Assembly (NCBI RefSeq): GCF_038433155.1
Contig: NZ_JBCDMW010000014.1
Span: 1-64,000, forward strand
Direction of reading: 5' to 3'
Source: Luteococcus sp038433155
GTDB lineage: Bacteria; Actinomycetota; Actinomycetes; Propionibacteriales; Propionibacteriaceae
DNA: 64,000 bases
Positions within the stretch are counted from its first letter, which is position 1; each line of letters starts with the position of its first letter. The notes under the pieces are model-generated. The model made no database searches. It had not been told where the DNA came from and worked only from the letters and a program-made list of their open reading frames with translations. Of the stretch, positions 51,607 to 59,329 are shown in pieces. The position numbers were made by a program, and so were the translations under genes.

Positions 51607-52653
51607 TCAGGCCGGCGGGGCCTGGGTCAGTTCCCGCAGCCTCGCCCCCAGCCGGGTGGGCCGACGCCGGCGGCGCGGCCAGAAGCCGCGGGCCACGCCC
51701 GGCGGCTCGTCGATGGAGTGCCGGGCCAGGTCGGCGGCGCCCACCAGACCGGCGTCATTGCGGAATTCGGCGATCACCAGCCGCGCCGGCGGCCGGAAGC
51801 CGCGGCCGGTCAGCGTGCGGTCGAAGGCCTGCTGGGCCGGTCCCAGCAGCAAGTCTCCCGCGGCGCTCACCCCACCGCCAATCACGAACAGGTCCGGGTC
51901 CAGTGCGGCAGCCAGGTCCGCGATCCCCCGGCCCAGCCAGGTGCCGACGTCGGCGATCAACTCGGTGGCCATCGGGTCGCCGTCCATCGCCGCCGCGGTG
52001 ACATCGGGCCCCACCAGGGCGTCGATGTCCCCGTCGACCCGTTCCAGCAGCGCCTGGGCGCGCGGCGAGCCCTCCCGCAGCAGCGCCTTGGCGTCCCGGA
52101 CCAGGGAATTTCCCGACGCGTACTGCTCCCAGCAGCCGCGATTGCCGCACGGGCACCAGTGGCCCTCCGGCACCACGCCCATGTGGCCGAACTCGCCGGC
52201 CATGCCATAGCGCCCGCGGAAGAGCCGGCCGTTGATCACCACGGCCCCGCCGATCCCGGTGCCCAGGGTGAGGCAGATCATCACATTGGCATTGCGGCCG
52301 GCACCGAAGCGGAATTCGGCCCAGGCGGCGGCATTGGCGTCATTGTCCACCAGCACCGGCAGGTCGATCCGTTGGTTCAGCCGCGCCTTGAGCGGCTCAT
52401 TGCGCCAGGCCAGGTGGGGTGAGAAGCGGACCACGGCCTGGTCGGTGTCCACCCAGCCGGCGGCCCCGATCCCCACGGCCTCCACGAAATGGCTGGCGGA
52501 CAGGTTCTCGACCACCTCGACAATGGCATCCTCGACGGCTTCGGGGCTGCGGGACGGGGTGGGCCGGAGCAGCCGTCGCAGTACCTGCCCCTGCTCATCG
52601 ACCACCCCGGCGGCGACCTTGGTGCCGCCGATGTCGATTCCGATGCTCAGCAC
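51607..52653 (-). CDS. ROK-family glucokinase
   Basis: ROK sugar kinase, 348 aa, most likely glucokinase (ATP-dependent glucose phosphorylation). The P-loop start is SIGIDIGGTKVAAGVVD. VDNDANAAAWAEF has the catalytic Asp, followed by LTLGTGIGGAVV, and the ROK zinc motif is CPCGNRGCWE. The extra Arg-rich C-terminal 35 residues exceed typical length. No N-terminal HTH, so it is an enzyme and not a ROK repressor. GTG at 52653 follows a TAGGCT element. The polyphosphate-glucokinase subtype is not supported. It ends beside the NlpC/P60 gene. Confidence 0.9.
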   Translation of the reverse strand: MLSIGIDIGGTKVAAGVVDEQGQVLRRLLRPTPSRSPEAVEDAIVEVVENLSASHFVEAVGIGAAGWVDTDQAVVRFSPHLAWRNEPLKARLNQRIDLPVLVDNDANAAAWAEFRFGAGRNANVMICLTLGTGIGGAVVINGRLFRGRYGMAGEFGHMGVVPEGHWCPCGNRGCWEQYASGNSLVRDAKALLREGSPRAQALLERVDGDIDALVGPDVTAAAMDGDPMATELIADVGTWLGRGIADLAAALDPDLFVIGGGVSAAGDLLLGPAQQAFDRTLTGRGFRPPARLVIAEFRNDAGLVGAADLARHSIDEPPGVARGFWPRRRRRPTRLGARLRELTQAPPA

Positions 52654-52657
52654 CCGG

Positions 52658-53797
52658 TCAGCCTACTCTGCGGGCTCCCTGGATGGGCATGGAACCCACC
52701 GGGGAGACCTTGACCCCGGTGCGCGGATTGGCGGCGTGCACGATCATGCCGTTGCCGATGTACATCCCGACGTGGGTGATCCCCGGGTAGTAGAAGACCA
52801 GGTCACCGGGCTGCAGGTCCGCGGTGGGCACGCTCTGCCCGACGCCGATCTGCTGCTGGGAGGTGCGCGGCAGCGAGACCCCGGCCCGGTTCCAGGCGGT
52901 GAGCATCAGCCCGGAGCAGTCATAGGCGCCGGGCCCGGTTGCGCCCATCACATAGGACTTGCCCACCTGGGCCAGGGCGAAGTCCACCGCGCTGCTGGCG
53001 CGGCCGGAGCCGCCCGTCGCGGCCGCGGGGGTGGTGGTGGCCGACTCAGCCGAGGGCGAGGGCGAGGGCTCCGCCGACGGGGAGGCCGACGCGGATGCCT
53101 CGGCGGCCGCCCGGGCCGCCGCCTCCTGCTGCTCCCGCTGGCGCTCCTGGGCGGCCTTGACCGCGGCCGCCTCCTTGGCCTTGCGCTCCTCTTCCTTCTT
53201 GCGCTCGATCTCGGCCAGCCGGGCCTTCTCCTCGGCCGTCAACCGGTCCAGGACGGCCTTCGCCTCCGCCTCCTTGCGGTGGTAGGCCTTGGCGACGGTT
53301 GCCTGCTCCGCCTTGTCCGCGGCGATCTTCTTGCGGGTGGCGGCGGCCGTCTGCCGGGTGGCGGCCAGATCGGCCTGGGCCAGCTGCAGGCGCTGCACCT
53401 GCTCATTGGCCCGCTCGGTGACGGTCTGGATGGTGGACAGCTGGTTCAGGAAGTCGGCATCGTCGTCGCTGGTCAGCAGGCGGGTGGTGACGTCCACCCC
53501 GCTGGTCTGGTAGCGCAGCATGGCGAACTGGCCCAGGTTCTTGCTGAGGTCGGTGACCTTGGTCTTCTGGCCGGCCAGGTCCTTGTCCGCCAGGGCCAGC
53601 GCCCTGGTGGCGTCGTCCAGGCTGGCCTGCAACTGGATGTAGCGGGCATCCATCGCGGAGGCCTCGGCCTCGATCCGGGCCAGGTCCTGCTGGGCCTTGC
53701 GCACGGCCTCGGGGTCGGCCTGGGCTGCGGGCAGGCCGGTGACCAGGCCGCTGGCAAGCAGACCGGACACCGCCACAATGCTCAGCATTCGCCTCAT
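52658..53797 (-). CDS. Secreted NlpC/P60 peptidoglycan hydrolase
   Basis: D-Glu-DAP-type endopeptidase of the RipA/Cgl kind, 379 aa. Signal peptide covers about residues 1-27 (LPAAQA then DP). A long coiled coil (about 28-215), which in relatives controls activity, precedes a Ser/Ala/Pro linker (about 215-260). The NlpC/P60 domain has catalytic Cys294 (YDCSGLMLTAWNRAG), His342 (ITHVGMYIG) and His354 (VHAAN). It likely splits peptide cross-links during daughter-cell separation. It stops four bases upstream of the glucokinase start, but that gene carries its own promoter. Confidence 0.93.
   Translation of the reverse strand: MRRMLSIVAVSGLLASGLVTGLPAAQADPEAVRKAQQDLARIEAEASAMDARYIQLQASLDDATRALALADKDLAGQKTKVTDLSKNLGQFAMLRYQTSGVDVTTRLLTSDDDADFLNQLSTIQTVTERANEQVQRLQLAQADLAATRQTAAATRKKIAADKAEQATVAKAYHRKEAEAKAVLDRLTAEEKARLAEIERKKEEERKAKEAAAVKAAQERQREQQEAAARAAAEASASASPSAEPSPSPSAESATTTPAAATGGSGRASSAVDFALAQVGKSYVMGATGPGAYDCSGLMLTAWNRAGVSLPRTSQQQIGVGQSVPTADLQPGDLVFYYPGITHVGMYIGNGMIVHAANPRTGVKVSPVGSMPIQGARRVG
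52660..52665 (-). promoter_or_regulatory. Leaderless -10 element of the glucokinase gene
   Basis: TAGGCT on the minus strand ends six bases before the GTG at 52653; it overlaps the last codons of the NlpC/P60 gene. Confidence 0.45.
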
Positions 53798-53933
53798 CGG
53801 TGCTTGCTCTCCAGTCTTCAGGGTGGGGCCGTGGATCGGCTACCCGCATTCTAGTCGAGATCGGACCTATCACGAACGGCCGACCAGACGCCGTCCCGGC
53901 CCGCCCCCGCCGAAAAATGTCAGAGGCGGCCCC

Positions 53934-53939
53934 TAGCGT
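53934..53939 (+). promoter_or_regulatory. Leaderless -10 element of the DEDD/GIY-YIG gene
   Basis: TAGCGT ends seven bases before the ATG at 53947 and decides that start. Confidence 0.5.
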
Positions 53940-53946
53940 CTGGGAC

Positions 53947-55692
53947 ATGACAACAGCCGCCTATCGCGCCAGCCAACCCAGCCTGGAGGACCTGGGCACC
54001 CCGCTGCGGGAAGTGACCTTCGTCGTGGTGGACCTCGAGACCACTGGGGGTTCCGAGGACAGCCAGATCACCGAGATCGGGGCGGTCAAGGTTCGCGGTG
54101 GGGAGATCCTGGGCGAGTTCCAGACCCTGGTCAACCCCGGCAGCCACATCCCCGCCGTGGTGGCGGTGCTGACCGGTATCACCGACCGGATGGTGGCTGG
54201 CCAGCCGCGGATCGGTCAGGTACTTCCCAGCTTCCTGGAGTTCAGCCGGGGCTGCGTGCTGGTGGCCCACAATGCCGGCTTCGACATCGGCTTCCTCAAG
54301 CGGGCCTGCGCCGCCCAGGAGACCCCGTGGCCGGGCCACGTCGTGGTGGACACCGTCGCCCTGGCCCGGCAGGTGCTGCTGCGCGACGAGGTGCCCAATT
54401 GCAAGCTGGGCACGCTGGCCACCCACTTCCGGGCCACCACCGTGCCCAACCACCGCGCCCTGTCCGACGCCCGGGCCACGGTGGACGTGCTGTACGGCCT
54501 GTTGGAGCGGGTGGGCAACCTGGGCGTCGACACCTTGGAGGACCTGACCGAGTTCACACACCGGGTGTCCCCGCAACGCCGCGCCAAGCGGGTCTGGGCC
54601 AAGGACCTGCCCAACTCCCCCGGCGTGTACTGCTTCTACGCGGACCATCCCGACGGCGAGGGCACCCGGCGGGAGATCCTCTACGTCGGCAAGAGCAAGA
54701 ACATCCGCACCCGGGTGCGCACCTACTTCACCGCGTCCGAGAGGCGCGGCCGGATGGAGGAGATGGTGCGGGTCGCCACCGGGGTGGAGGCCCATGTCTG
54801 CGCGACCCCGCTCGAGGCCGAGGTGCGGGAGCTGCGGCTGATCCGCTCCCACGCCCCGCGCTACAACCGTCGTTCCCGCAACCAGGACCGGCTGGTCTGG
54901 GTCAAACTCACCCGGGAGGCCTTCCCCCGGCTCTCGGTGGTGCACCGCGTGCTGGACGACGGCTGCCAGTACTGGGGGCCCTTCGGAAACCGGCAGGCGG
55001 CGGATGAGGCGGTGCTGGCGCTCTACGACGCCTATCCGCTGCGGCAGTGCACCCGTAGGCTCTCCCAGCGCACCGCCAGCCAGGCCTGCGCCCTGGCCGA
55101 GATGTCGCGCTGTCTGGCGCCGTGCGAGCTGACCGCCGGGGCCGAGGCCTATCCGGAACTGGTGGAGCGGGTACGCCTGGCCATGGCCAGCGATGTCCGC
55201 CCCGTGGTGAGCCAGGTGGGCAGCCGCCTGGCCCGGCTGGCCGAACAGCAGCGCTATGAGGAGGCCGACCTGGTCTCGGGGCGGCTGCGCGGCTACCTAC
55301 GGGCCACCGTGCGCGGCCAGCGCTTCGCCTCGGTGGCCCGCTGCCCGCAAATCGTCGCCGCGCTGCGGGACCCGGGCGGTGGCTGGCAGATCCACGTCTT
55401 CCGGCACGGCCGGCTGGCCGCAGCGGCCCTCAGCGCCCCGGGCGAGGTCCCGCAAAGAGTGGCGCGGGAGACGATTGCCCTGGCAGAGACGGTGTTGCCG
55501 CCTGCCTCCGGCATGCCGGCCGCCACCATCGAGGAGTGCGAGCTGGTGGCCGGCTGGCTGGAGACCCCCGGGGTGCGTCTCATGGAGGTCGACGGGGAGT
55601 GGAGCTGGCCGGTCCACCTCTCGGTGGGGGCCCTCAGGCTCCCCGGCGGGTCACAGGCCGAGCGAGAAGGTGGCCTCGAGGTCGCGGGTTGA
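53947..55692 (+). CDS. DEDD exonuclease / GIY-YIG (UvrC-like) fusion nuclease
   Basis: Fusion protein, 581 aa. The N-terminal DnaQ-like 3'-5' exonuclease (about 20-185) has VVVDLETTGG, HNAGFDIGF and the terminal HRALSDARAT, so the DEDDh residues are kept. A GIY-YIG nuclease domain (about 215-300) follows with NSPGVYCFY and ILYVGKSKNIRTRVRTYF, then a UvrC-like region (CTRRLSQRTASQACALAEMS, CLAPCEL). It resembles the Cho/DnaQ fusions of actinobacteria implicated in DNA repair. The ATG is set by the leaderless promoter. Its 3' end overlaps the convergent RAM-domain gene by 42 bases. Confidence 0.9.
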   Translation: MTTAAYRASQPSLEDLGTPLREVTFVVVDLETTGGSEDSQITEIGAVKVRGGEILGEFQTLVNPGSHIPAVVAVLTGITDRMVAGQPRIGQVLPSFLEFSRGCVLVAHNAGFDIGFLKRACAAQETPWPGHVVVDTVALARQVLLRDEVPNCKLGTLATHFRATTVPNHRALSDARATVDVLYGLLERVGNLGVDTLEDLTEFTHRVSPQRRAKRVWAKDLPNSPGVYCFYADHPDGEGTRREILYVGKSKNIRTRVRTYFTASERRGRMEEMVRVATGVEAHVCATPLEAEVRELRLIRSHAPRYNRRSRNQDRLVWVKLTREAFPRLSVVHRVLDDGCQYWGPFGNRQAADEAVLALYDAYPLRQCTRRLSQRTASQACALAEMSRCLAPCELTAGAEAYPELVERVRLAMASDVRPVVSQVGSRLARLAEQQRYEEADLVSGRLRGYLRATVRGQRFASVARCPQIVAALRDPGGGWQIHVFRHGRLAAAALSAPGEVPQRVARETIALAETVLPPASGMPAATIEECELVAGWLETPGVRLMEVDGEWSWPVHLSVGALRLPGGSQAEREGGLEVAG

Positions 55693-55926
55693 GTAGGTGC
55701 GGAAGGCGATGTGGGTCTCGGTCTCCAGCACGCCGGGGACCTTGTTGAGGTGGTCGGCCACCACCTCGGCCACGGCCTCGGTGTCGCGCACCCGGACCAT
55801 CACGATCAGGTCGATGGCGCCGGTGACGGAGTAGACCTCGCTGACCCCCTCCAGGGCGGCGATCTCCTGGGCAACCTCGGGAATGCGGGCCACGTCGGCC
55901 TTGACGAAGGAAATGGCGGTGATCAT
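55651..55926 (-). CDS. Stand-alone Lrp/AsnC ligand-binding (RAM) domain protein
   Basis: Protein of 91 aa consisting only of the Lrp/AsnC effector domain (ITAISFVKADVARIPEVAQE, then VSEVYSVTGAIDLIVMVRV and VPGVLETETHIAF). There is no DNA-binding HTH. Such stand-alone RAM proteins bind amino acids and may modulate full Lrp proteins. The ATG at 55926 follows a TAGGAT element. The gene overlaps the exonuclease tail-to-tail. Confidence 0.88.
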   Translation of the reverse strand: MITAISFVKADVARIPEVAQEIAALEGVSEVYSVTGAIDLIVMVRVRDTEAVAEVVADHLNKVPGVLETETHIAFRTYSTRDLEATFSLGL

Positions 55927-55932
55927 GCCCTG

Positions 55933-55938
55933 ATCCTA
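55933..55938 (-). promoter_or_regulatory. Leaderless -10 element of the RAM-domain gene
   Basis: TAGGAT on the minus strand ends six bases before the ATG at 55926. Confidence 0.5.
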
Positions 55939-55962
55939 GGGACTCCCCGCAGGGAACGCACT

Positions 55963-55994
55963 GCGGGCCGCCGACCAATTGCTCGACGGCCCGC
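55963..55994 (-). terminator. Putative terminator of the cyclophilin gene
   Basis: An 11-bp stem with one mismatch (55963-55973 with 55984-55994), 10-base loop, just downstream of the cyclophilin stop on the minus strand. Confidence 0.5.
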
Positions 55995-56012
55995 GGTGGC
56001 GGCTGGTGCGCG

Positions 56013-56525
56013 TCAGGCGATCTCGACGGACTCGATCACGACGGGCTCGACGGGGCGATCCATCCGGCCGGTGGGCACGGTGGCGATCTCGTCGACGACC
56101 TTCTGGCTGGCCGCGTCCGTGACCTCACCGAAGATGGTGTGCCGACGGTTCAGGTGCGGGGTAGGCGCGACGGTGATGAAGAACTGCGAGCCATTGGTGC
56201 CGGGGCCGGCATTGGCCATGGCCAGCAGGTAGGGCTTGTTGAACTGCAGCTCGGGGTGGAACTCGTCGCCGAACTGGTAGCCGGGGCCACCGGTGCCGGT
56301 CCCCAGGGGGCAGCCGCCCTGGATCATGAAGCCGTCGATGACGCGGTGGAAGCCCAGGCCGTCGTAGAACTTGCCGGTGGTCTTCTCCCCGGTCTTCGGG
56401 TCCAGGTACTCCTTGGTTCCGTCGGCCAGGCCGACGAAGTTCTCCACGGTCTTGGGCGCCTGGTCGGCGAACAGCTCGATCACGATGTCGCCGTGATTGG
56501 TGTGCAGGGTTGCAGTGGATGCCAC
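56013..56525 (-). CDS. Cyclophilin-type peptidyl-prolyl isomerase
   Basis: Cytosolic cyclophilin, 170 aa, catalysing prolyl cis-trans isomerisation. Motifs are FADQAPKTVENFVGLADG, FYDGLGFHRVIDGFMIQGGCP with the catalytic Arg and Phe/Met/Gln, GTGGPGYQF, LAMANAGPGTNGSQFFIT and HTIFGEV. No signal peptide. GTG at 56525 (MASTATLHTNHGD) has AGAGGA seven bases upstream; in-frame sequence further upstream is not credible. Commonly found near the RAM-domain or sunset-type genes in this lineage by inference only. Confidence 0.93.
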   Translation of the reverse strand: MASTATLHTNHGDIVIELFADQAPKTVENFVGLADGTKEYLDPKTGEKTTGKFYDGLGFHRVIDGFMIQGGCPLGTGTGGPGYQFGDEFHPELQFNKPYLLAMANAGPGTNGSQFFITVAPTPHLNRRHTIFGEVTDAASQKVVDEIATVPTGRMDRPVEPVVIESVEIA

Positions 56526-56716
56526 TGGGTGTCCTCTCGTTGCCGGGCCCGGGTGGGCCGTCTGCTCGAGACTATCCGGTTGGGCGGGCGCGTCGGCACC
56601 CCGAGCTGTTCGCTGTTGGTGGAGCCACCGACGATTTCGTGTTCTGCGGCTCCCCGGCCGGGTAGCGTGGTGGCGGTGCTCGATCACGAGCCCTGTCAAC
56701 GAACATCGGAGGAAAC

Positions 56717-57664
56717 GTGACCCGAAAGCCCAAGCACGAGGCCGCCGCAGAGGATCGTACGGCCGTCGACCGCGCCGTTCAGCTCGTGGAGCAGGTTCTG
56801 GGAGTCACCAACCCGGTCCTTGGCCAGGCCGTCAAGGCCGCCGACCATGCCCGCCGCAATGCCGGCGAGCATGTGGCGCCCCTGGCCGAGCAGGCCAAGC
56901 ACACCGCCGCCACGAAGGTTGCCCCGCTGGCCGCCACGGCCGTCGCCGTGGGAGCCGCCAAGAAGGAGCAGCTGCAGCCACACCTCGACACGGTTGCCGA
57001 GAAGGTGCAGCCCGCTGCCGAGCAGGCCCGCGCCAAGGTCCAGGAGGATCTGGTGCCGCAGCTGATGGAGCTGCTGCACCAGGCCGAGAATCACCCCGCC
57101 GTCAGCGAGGCCAGCAAGCGCAGCGCCGCCGCCAAGGCCGCCCTCAAGGGCGAGCTGGAGCTGCCGGAGAAGAAGAAGCGCAGCGTCGGCGGAACCGTCG
57201 CCAAGGTCGCCGCCGCCGGCACCCTGCTGGCCGCCGTCACCGTGGCCGTGCGCCAGTTCCTGGCCAGCAAGGACGACGCGTGGACCGCTCACCAGCCCAG
57301 CACCGCCTATGTGGCCGAGGAGCCGTCGGCGGACGAGGCCATGGACCGGGCCGAGACCGAGCCCGGCCAGCCGGCCCAGCGCGATGTGGAGTCCGAGCCG
57401 AACCCGCACGAGCAGATGAGCGCCGAGGGTGGCCCGGTGAACGGTGCCGAGACCGTCGCTGAGGACATCAACGTGCTCAACGAGTACGGTGAGGGCGCGT
57501 ACGTGGGCGAGGAGCCGCCGTCGGGCTTCGACATCAAGGGCAATGAGCGCTCGATGAAGTTCCACACCAGCGACTCCGCCGGTTACGAGCGCACCATCGC
57601 CGACGTGTGGTTCAACTCGGTGGAGGCCGCCGAGAAGGCCTGTTTCACCCGCGCGCAGCGCTGA
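56717..57664 (+). CDS. Alanine-rich helical protein with C-terminal sunset domain
   Basis: Protein of 315 aa. The N-terminal half (about 1-150) is Ala/Lys/Glu helix resembling apolipoprotein-like coiled coils. A hydrophobic segment (about 158-178, VGGTVAKVAAAGTLLAAVTVAV) may be a membrane anchor, followed by an acidic linker. The last 46 residues (GFDIKGNERSMKFHTSDSAG, then YERTIADVWFNSVEAAEKAC) match the sunset domain pattern seen in actinobacterial envelope and nucleoid-related proteins. Function is unknown. GTG at 56717 has GGAGG four bases upstream; TAGCGT at 56663-56668 may be the -10. A strong terminator follows. Confidence 0.75.
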   Translation: MTRKPKHEAAAEDRTAVDRAVQLVEQVLGVTNPVLGQAVKAADHARRNAGEHVAPLAEQAKHTAATKVAPLAATAVAVGAAKKEQLQPHLDTVAEKVQPAAEQARAKVQEDLVPQLMELLHQAENHPAVSEASKRSAAAKAALKGELELPEKKKRSVGGTVAKVAAAGTLLAAVTVAVRQFLASKDDAWTAHQPSTAYVAEEPSADEAMDRAETEPGQPAQRDVESEPNPHEQMSAEGGPVNGAETVAEDINVLNEYGEGAYVGEEPPSGFDIKGNERSMKFHTSDSAGYERTIADVWFNSVEAAEKACFTRAQR

Positions 57665-57714
57665 CCCCGACGGCTGGGCTGACCCAGCCCGGCACCGAAC
57701 CACGCTGAACCACG

Positions 57715-57752
57715 CCGTGGCGCCCGCTCCCCGATGGGGACGGGCGCCACGG
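57715..57752 (+). terminator. Intrinsic terminator of the sunset-domain gene
   Basis: A 17-bp stem (57715-57732 with 57736-57752, one bulged C, 3-base loop) is followed by CTGTTTGTTG, a U-rich stretch on the plus strand. Confidence 0.8.
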
Positions 57753-57997
57753 CTGTTTGTTGGGGCCGAGCATTCCTCGCGCCGCGGGGCCACCACGCAC
57801 GAAGGTGCCCCCGGCGAACCGTCAGGCGGAACGTCGCGCCGGAGCGCGCACAAAGCGCCCTGCTCTGCTCGACGTGTTCGGTCGAGGCCAGAGGGCAAGA
57901 ATTCACCACCGGCCGGTTCACCAACTGGCGTGAGCATTCCGCGGAACCGGCCGGCGCCACGCCCCGGCCGGAGCCAAATCTTGGTCATCTGCCCCGG

Positions 57998-58036
57998 TGT
58001 TGTCCGGGTGTTGTCCATTTGTTGTCCGTGTTCTCC
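57998..58036. repeat. Triple 11-bp TGTTGTCC array, copy 2
   Basis: TGTTGTCC occurs at 57998-58005, 58009-58016 and 58020-58027 with an exact 11-base period, plus a degenerate TGTTCTCC at 58029-58036. The same architecture occurs at 44406-44435. It lies 70 bases before the tandem-HTH gene. Confidence 0.8.
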
Positions 58037-58067
58037 AACCCATGGCGCTGGGCCGCGAGACCCGAAA

Positions 58068-58089
58068 GGGTGGTGCTGTTCCACCACCC
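58068..58089 (+). promoter_or_regulatory. Leader hairpin before the tandem-HTH gene
   Basis: GGGTGGTG (58068-58075) pairs perfectly with CACCACCC (58082-58089) across six bases, ending four bases before the GAGGAG ribosome site. It could attenuate translation or protect the message. Confidence 0.45.
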
Positions 58090-58105
58090 CACGAGGAGAA
58101 CGACG

Positions 58106-58579
58106 ATGTCCGCCACGAGCCCCGCCCACCAGGACTGGATCCCCGCCGCACCCTTCCGCGCCCATTTCCAGCTGCTGCTGGAACAGACCGGGCTGCCCTG
58201 GCGGGTGGTGGCGCTGGCCACCGGGGTGCCCGCCCGGCTGGCCCAGCGGCTGGCCCTGGCCCCACCCGGGCGGGACCGGATCCGTCGAGCCGACGCCCTG
58301 CGCCTGATCACCGTCGGACCCGACGACCTGCTGCGGCTCGGGGACCAATCGGTCGCCTGCCGGGCGGCGGGTCGACGGCTGGCCGCCCTCGCCAAGGACG
58401 CCGGACTGGACACGATGGAGATCGCGCGGGTCAGTGGCCTCACCCCCAACCTCGCGCACCAATTGCTGACCGACCGCCTGCACCGGTGCTCGCGGCTGAC
58501 CCTGCTGCGGGTCCAGGCCTGTTGTGACCAGTTGGAGGCGGTGCCCGGGGCCGCCCCCAGCCGGATCCCCGCGGCATGA
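58106..58579 (+). CDS. Tandem helix-turn-helix protein
   Basis: Protein of 157 aa made of two similar HTH-like units. The first (about 28-72) has WRVVALATGVPARLAQRLAL and ADALRLITVGPDDLLRL. The second (about 95-145) has TMEIARVSGLTPNLAHQLL and LTLLRVQACCDQLE. Internal duplication and lack of another domain suggest a compact DNA-binding regulator. No family is named with confidence. The ATG at 58106 has a GAGGAG site. It overlaps the prepilin peptidase gene by 4 bases (ATGA), so the two are co-expressed. The upstream TGTTGTCC array is a candidate operator. Confidence 0.65.
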   Translation: MSATSPAHQDWIPAAPFRAHFQLLLEQTGLPWRVVALATGVPARLAQRLALAPPGRDRIRRADALRLITVGPDDLLRLGDQSVACRAAGRRLAALAKDAGLDTMEIARVSGLTPNLAHQLLTDRLHRCSRLTLLRVQACCDQLEAVPGAAPSRIPAA

Positions 58580-59235
58580 GCCCCGCCGGGCCGCTGCTGT
58601 GCAGCGCCGCCGGCGCCGCCCTGGCGGGGCTCGCGATGGGTCTGGTGGTCCCCCGCCTGCCCGAGCCGCCGCCGACGCCACCCGACGGCTGGGCCAAGCC
58701 CCGCTATGCCACCCTGGGCACCGCCCGACACGTCGCCCTGGTGAGCGCGGCGGGTGGGGTGGCCGGCGCGGTCGTCGGGCTGCAGCCCAGTGTCCAGTGG
58801 CCCCTGCTGCTGGCCCTGGCCGGCCCCGGCGCGGCCCTGGTGGGCGTCGACGCGCTGACCACCTACCTGCCGCTGGGGCTCACCCGCTGGTGCTGGGTGC
58901 TGGCCGGCGTGGGGCTCGCGGTGGCCGGGCCCGGGGTGGTGCCGCGGGCAGCCCTGGCCGGGCTGGCCACCGCGGCCCTGTTCTGGCTGGTCTGGCGGCT
59001 CGGGGCGGGGCTGGGCTTTGGCGACGTCCGGCTCGCTCCCCTGGTGGCCCTGTCCGGCGCCGTCGACTCCTGGACGGCCTGCTACCTGGCCCTGCTGTTC
59101 GGAAGCCTCCTGGGGGTTTCCTGGGGCCTGGTGACGACGCTGTGGCGACGCCACCATCCGCACCCGCTGGGAAACGTCTTCCCCTATGGCCCCAGCCTCT
59201 GGTTGGGGCTGTGGCCCGCACTGCTGCTGGCCTGA
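58576..59235 (+). CDS. A24-family prepilin peptidase
   Basis: Membrane aspartyl protease, 219 aa, with about six membrane segments. Catalytic aspartates are Asp92 (LVGVDALTTYLPLGL) and Asp150 (GLGFGDVRLAPLVAL, the GxGD motif). The N-terminal methyltransferase-like cysteine domain of full-length PilD is absent, as in many actinobacterial TadV/CpaA-like enzymes. It should process type IV or Flp pilin-like signal peptides, but no pilin gene is within the window. Translation is coupled to the HTH gene. Confidence 0.85.
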   Translation: MSPAGPLLCSAAGAALAGLAMGLVVPRLPEPPPTPPDGWAKPRYATLGTARHVALVSAAGGVAGAVVGLQPSVQWPLLLALAGPGAALVGVDALTTYLPLGLTRWCWVLAGVGLAVAGPGVVPRAALAGLATAALFWLVWRLGAGLGFGDVRLAPLVALSGAVDSWTACYLALLFGSLLGVSWGLVTTLWRRHHPHPLGNVFPYGPSLWLGLWPALLLA

Positions 59236-59251
59236 CCCCCCACCAGTTCGA

Positions 59252-59304
59252 CAACGGCAAGGGCGGGGAGCCCGGTTTCCCGGGGCTCCCCGCCCTTGCC
59301 GTTG
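59252..59304. terminator. Strong bidirectional terminator stem
   Basis: A perfect 22-bp inverted repeat (59252-59273 with 59283-59304, 9-base loop) lies between the convergent prepilin peptidase and qcrB genes. No T-run on either side. Confidence 0.8.
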
Positions 59305-59329
59305 ACTACTGCTGGGGCTCTGACCTCGC

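Larger units (their letters stand above)
57665..58105 (+). other. 441-base gene-free stretch with terminator, repeat array and leader hairpin
   Basis: No credible gene is seen on either strand. It holds the terminator at 57715-57752, the TGTTGTCC array at 57998-58036 and the hairpin at 58068-58089 before the tandem-HTH gene. The middle (57760-57990) shows nothing recognisable. Confidence 0.5.
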
